Part shown: positions 59,717-64,000 of the stretch, piece by piece | How positions within the stretch are numbered: position 1 is the stretch's first letter | Layout: each line of letters opens with the position of its first letter | Origin: Caulochytrium protostelioides | Taxonomy: Eukaryota; Chytridiomycota; Caulochytriomycetes; Caulochytriales; Caulochytriaceae | DNA: 64,000 nucleotides | NCBI GenBank assembly: GCA_003615045.1 | Contig: ML014149.1 | Location: forward strand, 1-64,000 | Direction of reading: 5' to 3' | Translations under genes and position numbers: made by a program | Notes under the pieces: generated by a model | The model's input: the letters and a program-made list of their open reading frames with translations, nothing else | The model's database searches: none | What the model was told of the DNA's origin: nothing

Positions 59717-60399
59717 ATCGCACGCGTCGCGTCGAATAGACTTCTTGAAACAGGCATCCTGGCGACCGAGTATGGGCGGATGACGCGATGGGAGCCATCG
59801 TGCCGCATCGTGCTCGTCATGTGGCCGTAGCGGCAGGCTGAACGGCGGCGGCCGCCCGCGAAACAGAGAAGGCGGGGAAGGCCGACCACGTGACAGGGGT
59901 GCGGCAGGGAGCTGCCGCAGGCACCGCCATTTGCCGGCGTTCGGTGGGCGCCGTCAGCGCCACGGATGGGCGCCGCGCACCTGCCCGCGGCGGGCGCGTC
60001 ACGACTCGTCCTTGCGCCGCCCATCACCGATCAACGTGGCCGACGCTTCCGCCACAGCCACGTCGGCGCTCCTCAGGTGGCCGTGACCCTCGGCCGTCCT
60101 TGTCGCCGCAAGTATACCGATGAAGACCGCTGATACAAGAGATCGGAGCGACGGCAACGCTCGACGCCGGCTGATGTTGCTGGTGGATGATGCATCATAC
60201 GTCGGTCCGTCGAGTCCCGTTAGCGGGTGCCGATCCGCCTGGTCCCATCCCGTCCCGGCGCCCTGGTCATCCCGTCTCATCATCCCTTTTCCGGCACTTC
60301 CGTTTCTCTGCGCATCTGCCGCCCGATCGCATCCACCATCTTATCTGAGCCCATCCGATCTGTTTCCTGATCCTCAATTCGACCAAGCTAAGATCGGCC
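59717..60399. other. Spacer between SH3 and YccF-domain genes
   Basis: About 680 bases, no gene recognised. Contains the promoter of the YccF-domain gene. Confidence 0.45.
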
Positions 60400-61185
60400 A
60401 TGGGCAACCCTGCACACGAAGCCGGCGCGGCGCCGTCCGACCTGCACCATGCGGCCGACGAGTCGAAACCGCTGCTGTGCCACGAACACGGCGCCGTCGT
60501 CGACGCCGTCGATGACGACGCCTCGACGCTCCCGCCGCCGCCGCCGTACTCGCTAAAGCACCCGTCCACCGACGCCGCGGACGGCTCGGGCGCCGGCTCC
60601 AGCGGCTCCAGCGGCTCGCGGCGGGATCCCGTGCGCGCCGCCGCGTCCGCCGCGGGCCCGCCGCGGCTGCCAGACGACGAGCACGACGCCGAGGCCGGCA
60701 TGCGCCGCGGCGGGCACGCCGCCGCCACGAGCGACGACGACGACGGCGTCTCGCAGGGCTCGTTCGCACGGTATGCGCGCTACCGCGCGCAGCGCCTGTC
60801 GCGGCCCGACATCACAACGCTCGACATCGTTCTCAACTTCGCGTGGATCCTGCTTGGCGGCATCTTCGTCTTCACGTCGTACGTCGTGATCGGCATCCAT
60901 CTGTGCATGAGCATCATCGGCATCCCCGCGGGCATCAAGGTCTTTGAGATCGCGTTCTTTGCGCTGCTGCCCTTCGGCCGCAAGATCGTCGTGCGCGAGC
61001 CGCGCGATGGGCTGCGCACTGCCGCCGATATCGTGTGGCTCATCATGATCGGCTGGCAGCTCGCCCTGTTCCACCTCCTTCTCGCCGGCGTGTTCGCGCT
61101 AACTGTGATCGGACTGCCGCTGGCCGCAGAGCATTATCGACTTGCCCAGCTGGTCCTGTTCCCCTTCACCAAAGAAATTGTGTAA
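60400..61185 (+). CDS. YccF-domain membrane protein
   Basis: 261 residues. The first 135 are polar and disordered, with PPPPPYS, which resembles a PPxY-type ligand of WW domains. From LDIVLNFAWILLGGIFVF on, the protein has the two-part YccF domain: a hydrophobic hairpin followed by MSIIGIPAGIKVFEIAFFALLPFGRKIV, then a second unit (DIVWLIMIGWQLALFHLLLAGVFAL, TVIGLPLAAEHYRLAQLVLFPFTKEIV). The paired IIGIPxGxxxFxIAxFALxPFG and IGLPLA...LFPF signatures are those of bacterial YccF. The bacterial domain is about 125-150 residues, so only the cytosolic extension is new. Four membrane segments predicted by eye. Role unknown in bacteria and eukaryotes. Confidence 0.8.
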   Translation: MGNPAHEAGAAPSDLHHAADESKPLLCHEHGAVVDAVDDDASTLPPPPPYSLKHPSTDAADGSGAGSSGSSGSRRDPVRAAASAAGPPRLPDDEHDAEAGMRRGGHAAATSDDDDGVSQGSFARYARYRAQRLSRPDITTLDIVLNFAWILLGGIFVFTSYVVIGIHLCMSIIGIPAGIKVFEIAFFALLPFGRKIVVREPRDGLRTAADIVWLIMIGWQLALFHLLLAGVFALTVIGLPLAAEHYRLAQLVLFPFTKEIV

Positions 61186-61514
61186 TCATGTTCTCTCGCT
61201 CTCGCTCGTCTATCTTCTATCTTGCATACCTCATACTTGTTCACGCAGGACATCGGCCTGCCGCGATGGCGGGAGGCCCCTTCATCCTGGATTGACGGCT
61301 CAAAACAAAACAAAAAAAAACAACGTTAATTCTAAGGGTGGAAATTGCGGGTCGAGATGACGAAAGAACGATAGGAGCGCAGCGGAACGCTGCTCGATTG
61401 GCGTCAAGCGGAGGTGATTCTTTCGTTGCGCTGGATGGCCACGCGCAGGAGAGAGAAGGGCGGGTATCAGGGCGGGAAGGGGCGCTCCTGGCACGTCGAC
61501 CCCAGAACCATGGT
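61186..61514. other. 3' flanks between convergent genes
   Basis: 330 bases between the YccF-domain gene and the convergent unknown gene, with an A-rich patch at about 61302-61322. No gene. Confidence 0.45.
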
Positions 61515-63947
61515 TCAGCCGAGGAACACAGACAGCTGGGCCCCCACGGCGGTCGCGACATCGGCCACGTGGACCTCAACCTCCTGGCGCGTCAGCGTCT
61601 GGCGCACGCGGACGCGCGGCCACTTATTGACCTTCAGCAGCACCACGATCAAGTAGCTCGCGCGCTGGTAATGCGTCTGGTCGAGGGCATGCGCGCCCGT
61701 CAGCGGCGTATGCAGCACGTCGCACGACAGCCGGATCCCGGCGCCCGCCAGGTTGGCCAACGAGCCCGCGGGCGGCAGCGACCCGGATGACGGCAGGCCC
61801 GCGTCCGCGTCGTGCACGCCGCTACCGGTGTAGTGGCCCGATCCGCCGCCGCCGCCGGCCATGCTGCCGCTGCCGCCGCTGCCGCCGGCCGCGCCGTTGA
61901 CGGCGTGGTGGCCCAAGTGCGGCGAGAGATAGGCATGGCCGCTACCGGCGTTGGTGTTGCCCGCGCCGAGGCCGCTCCCGCCGCCGTTCCCGCCGCCGCC
62001 GGTGCTGCTGTAGCCGCCGCCCGAGACGCCGTGCTCCGGCGCCGACTGTTCGCTGCCGCCGCCGTAGGCCATCGTGGCGGCGGCCGCGTCCATCGCGTGC
62101 GGCGTGCTGGTGCCAAACGTGGCATACTGCCGGAGCCGCTGCGCCACGAGTAGCCGTTCCTGGGACAGGTCAGCGTCGCCGATGGACGCCACGGCGACGA
62201 GGGCGCGGAGGCCGAAGAGCGTCGGCAGCGTGGCAACGGCGGCAGCGGCGCTGCCGCCATGGCCGTGGCCGTGGCTGTGGCCGCCGCTCAGCAGACCCAG
62301 CAGATGGGCGCCGCCGCTGAGGAGCCCGCCGTTGCCGTCGTCGCCGAGGCCCGCAGGATTGCCGAGGCCGGCGAGCCCCGTGAGCCCCGTGAGCGGCGCG
62401 AGGCCCGCGGGGCCGCCGTGACCGCTGTGCCCGCTGCCACCGAGGCCCATGAGGGCCGCATGCGCGCCGTGCCCGGCCGATGCGGCGGCGGCGCCGCCGC
62501 TGCCCCCGCCGCCGCCAGCGGCGCGGCGCATCAGGCTGTCGACGAGTTTCGCCAGCGACAGGGACGCGCCAAAGCCGTAGATGGGCGTCGCGCCGTGCCG
62601 GCGGTAGGTGCGCAGCAGGTAGTCGTAGCCGGCGCCCGCGGCGAGGATGTCGAAGTGCTGACCGCGGCGGCGGCGGTCGCCGCCCGAGCCGTGGCCGCCG
62701 TGGTCGCGGCGGGAGCGCGCCGTCCGCGAGGCCGACGACGCCCGCGTGCCGACCTGGAACATGAGGCCGGCGCGGCAGTGCCGGATCGAGTGGAACGAGA
62801 CGGGCGCGATCACGATCGGGCACGTGACGCCGGCCGCGCGCAGGAAATTGGCGACGGTGATCATGAAGGTCGACGCTTTCTTCAAAATGTCAAACAAGAC
62901 CGCGGGCGTCGGTGTGCTCGTGGAAGCATATGAGCCGCCGCCTGCGGCAGCGGGGTAGTCGTCTCTACCGCCAGCAGCGGACGCCGCGTGGGCGCCGCCG
63001 CGAGCGCCCAGGGCGCCCTTCGCGAGCGCCTGGCTTGTGAACACGTCGACAAACGCGGACTGCACGGCGTCCAGGAACTCGCGCGCGCCGGCGGGCGTCG
63101 CCGGGAAGGAGCGGTGCAGCCACGTCTTGAGCGCCGGGTACGCGTGCAGCACGCGCGGCGGGTACGCACCTTCGCAGAACGCGAGGAGAGTGATGCGGTT
63201 GGCAGCTTGGGCGAGGCCCGTTTCGGTGGGCGTCGCTGCGGATCCCGCAGCGCCGCCGGCCGCAGCGCCCGTCGACGGGCCCTTGCCCGAGCCCGAGCTC
63301 GCGGCGCCCCCGGCCGCGGCGCCGCCAGCGCCCGTGCCAGCCGTCCCGGCGGCGCCCGCGGTAGACCCGCTGGCGCTATTGCCGGCGGCGGCGGCGGCGG
63401 CGCCCGGGGTATCGCGGCGCGCAAAGATGAGGCCGAGCAGGACATCGAGAATCTCAAACATGTTGAGATGGACTTCGAGGGCGGAATCGGCTTGGCAGCG
63501 GTCGAGCAGCATGAGGACGAACATGATGGCCTCGGCGAGTAGCGGCGGCGGGAGTGGCGTGCCTGCGGCCACCATGTCGAAGTTGGCCGCGAGAAACTTG
63601 CGTGGCTGGCCTCCAGTGGGGTTCTGTCGGTAAAGGTCGTCGATCAGGTAGCGCTTGAGCGGCCACGGGAGACCGCCGCCTGGCCGGAGGCCTTCGACGA
63701 AGGGCGCGCTCGCGACCCACCGCGCGAAGGCTTCGGTCAGGTCGTACGGCAGCTGGAGCACCTGGCCCATGCGGTCCATGACCTGGACGACCTGCGGCGG
63801 TCGGAAGGTGCCTGTGATCTCGGGCACGAGCACGCCCGGGTCCAGGCGCAGCGCCGCAAAGGACTCGGCGATCTCGGCGGTGCGGCGGCGGAGCTCGGCG
63901 ACGGCTGCGCTGCGCCACGCCGTCGTGGCCATCATCTGGAGCGCCAT
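61515..63947 (-). CDS. Large protein of unknown family, probably 5'-incomplete
   Basis: 810 residues from the first ATG inside the window, but the frame stays open upstream to the edge (HHLDDDSHGHGHGGSEA), so the real start may lie outside. The N-terminal 170 residues are helical (AVAELRRRTAEIAESFAALRL, LVQVMDRMGQVLQL, LAEAIMFVLMLLDRC). Two large Ala/Gly/Ser inserts interrupt the fold. A middle part (FDILKKASTFMITVANFLRAAGV..FHSIRHCRAGLMFQVG, then YDYLLRTYRRHGATPIYGFGASL) and the C-terminus (SYLIVVLLKVNKWPRVRV) look like conserved core segments. PIYGFGAS faintly recalls the vWA part of copines, not enough for a name. Function unknown. Confidence 0.6.
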   Translation of the reverse strand: MALQMMATTAWRSAAVAELRRRTAEIAESFAALRLDPGVLVPEITGTFRPPQVVQVMDRMGQVLQLPYDLTEAFARWVASAPFVEGLRPGGGLPWPLKRYLIDDLYRQNPTGGQPRKFLAANFDMVAAGTPLPPPLLAEAIMFVLMLLDRCQADSALEVHLNMFEILDVLLGLIFARRDTPGAAAAAAGNSASGSTAGAAGTAGTGAGGAAAGGAASSGSGKGPSTGAAAGGAAGSAATPTETGLAQAANRITLLAFCEGAYPPRVLHAYPALKTWLHRSFPATPAGAREFLDAVQSAFVDVFTSQALAKGALGARGGAHAASAAGGRDDYPAAAGGGSYASTSTPTPAVLFDILKKASTFMITVANFLRAAGVTCPIVIAPVSFHSIRHCRAGLMFQVGTRASSASRTARSRRDHGGHGSGGDRRRRGQHFDILAAGAGYDYLLRTYRRHGATPIYGFGASLSLAKLVDSLMRRAAGGGGGSGGAAAASAGHGAHAALMGLGGSGHSGHGGPAGLAPLTGLTGLAGLGNPAGLGDDGNGGLLSGGAHLLGLLSGGHSHGHGHGGSAAAAVATLPTLFGLRALVAVASIGDADLSQERLLVAQRLRQYATFGTSTPHAMDAAAATMAYGGGSEQSAPEHGVSGGGYSSTGGGGNGGGSGLGAGNTNAGSGHAYLSPHLGHHAVNGAAGGSGGSGSMAGGGGGSGHYTGSGVHDADAGLPSSGSLPPAGSLANLAGAGIRLSCDVLHTPLTGAHALDQTHYQRASYLIVVLLKVNKWPRVRVRQTLTRQEVEVHVADVATAVGAQLSVFLG

Positions 63948-64000
63948 CGCTTCAGACCCGCCGTGGCCGTGGCCGTGACTGTCGTCGTCGAGGTGGTGGC

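Noticed and set aside
1-64000. CRISPR arrays, rRNA genes, bacterial operons
   Set aside because: No regularly spaced repeats with unique spacers and no rRNA-like stretches were seen; genes are eukaryotic, so bacterial features are not expected.

Overview
The window looks like nuclear DNA of a zoosporic fungus, probably a GC-rich chytrid-grade lineage. The reasoning is by family content. Mdm12 (ERMES complex) and a C2 + AGC kinase of the Sch9 type point to fungi. CEP120, a centriole protein with three C2 domains, points to an organism that still builds centrioles or flagella. Coactosin and a 40S eS4 gene confirm a eukaryote. Genes are compact and mostly intronless; introns are clear only in coactosin and at the start of eS4. 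No database search was run, so all names rest on motifs read directly.

Layout. 1-0.45 kb: end of a decayed Fanzor-type element. 1.4-13.5 kb: a GCK-VI (OSR1/SPAK/Fray-like) kinase, a protein with the fold of mRNA capping guanylyltransferase but without its catalytic residues, and a large PPR-like mitochondrial protein. 13.7-17.3 kb: Sch9-like kinase and a peptide-deformylase-like protein that has lost its HExxH motif. 17.9-19.6 kb: a broken gene for a secreted, Ser/Arg/Tyr-rich protein. 19.6-29.9 kb: CEP120, eS4, and an SPX-ACT-ACT-phosphoserine phosphatase fusion. 29.9-54.7 kb: an accessory zone in which intact genes (Mdm12, coactosin, a 792-residue secreted protein, two short secreted peptides sharing a signal peptide, two GPI-type cysteine-rich paralogues) alternate with at least eight relics of one Fanzor-type (eukaryotic TnpB-like, RNA-guided nuclease family) element and an ABC-transporter scrap. 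54.7-57.4 kb: no convincing gene. 57.4-64 kb: an SH3 protein, a YccF-domain membrane protein, and a large unrecognised protein that probably runs off the right edge.

The most noteworthy items are (i) the Fanzor graveyard, including one nearly full-length copy with a readable RuvC-I motif, (ii) the fusion of a phosphate/inositol-pyrophosphate-sensing SPX domain to serine biosynthesis, (iii) two apparent pseudo-enzymes (capping-enzyme-like and deformylase-like), (iv) an OSR1-like kinase carrying four RFxV motifs in its own tail, and (v) a small secreted-peptide family with conserved leaders, unrelated mature parts and shared TATATAAG boxes.
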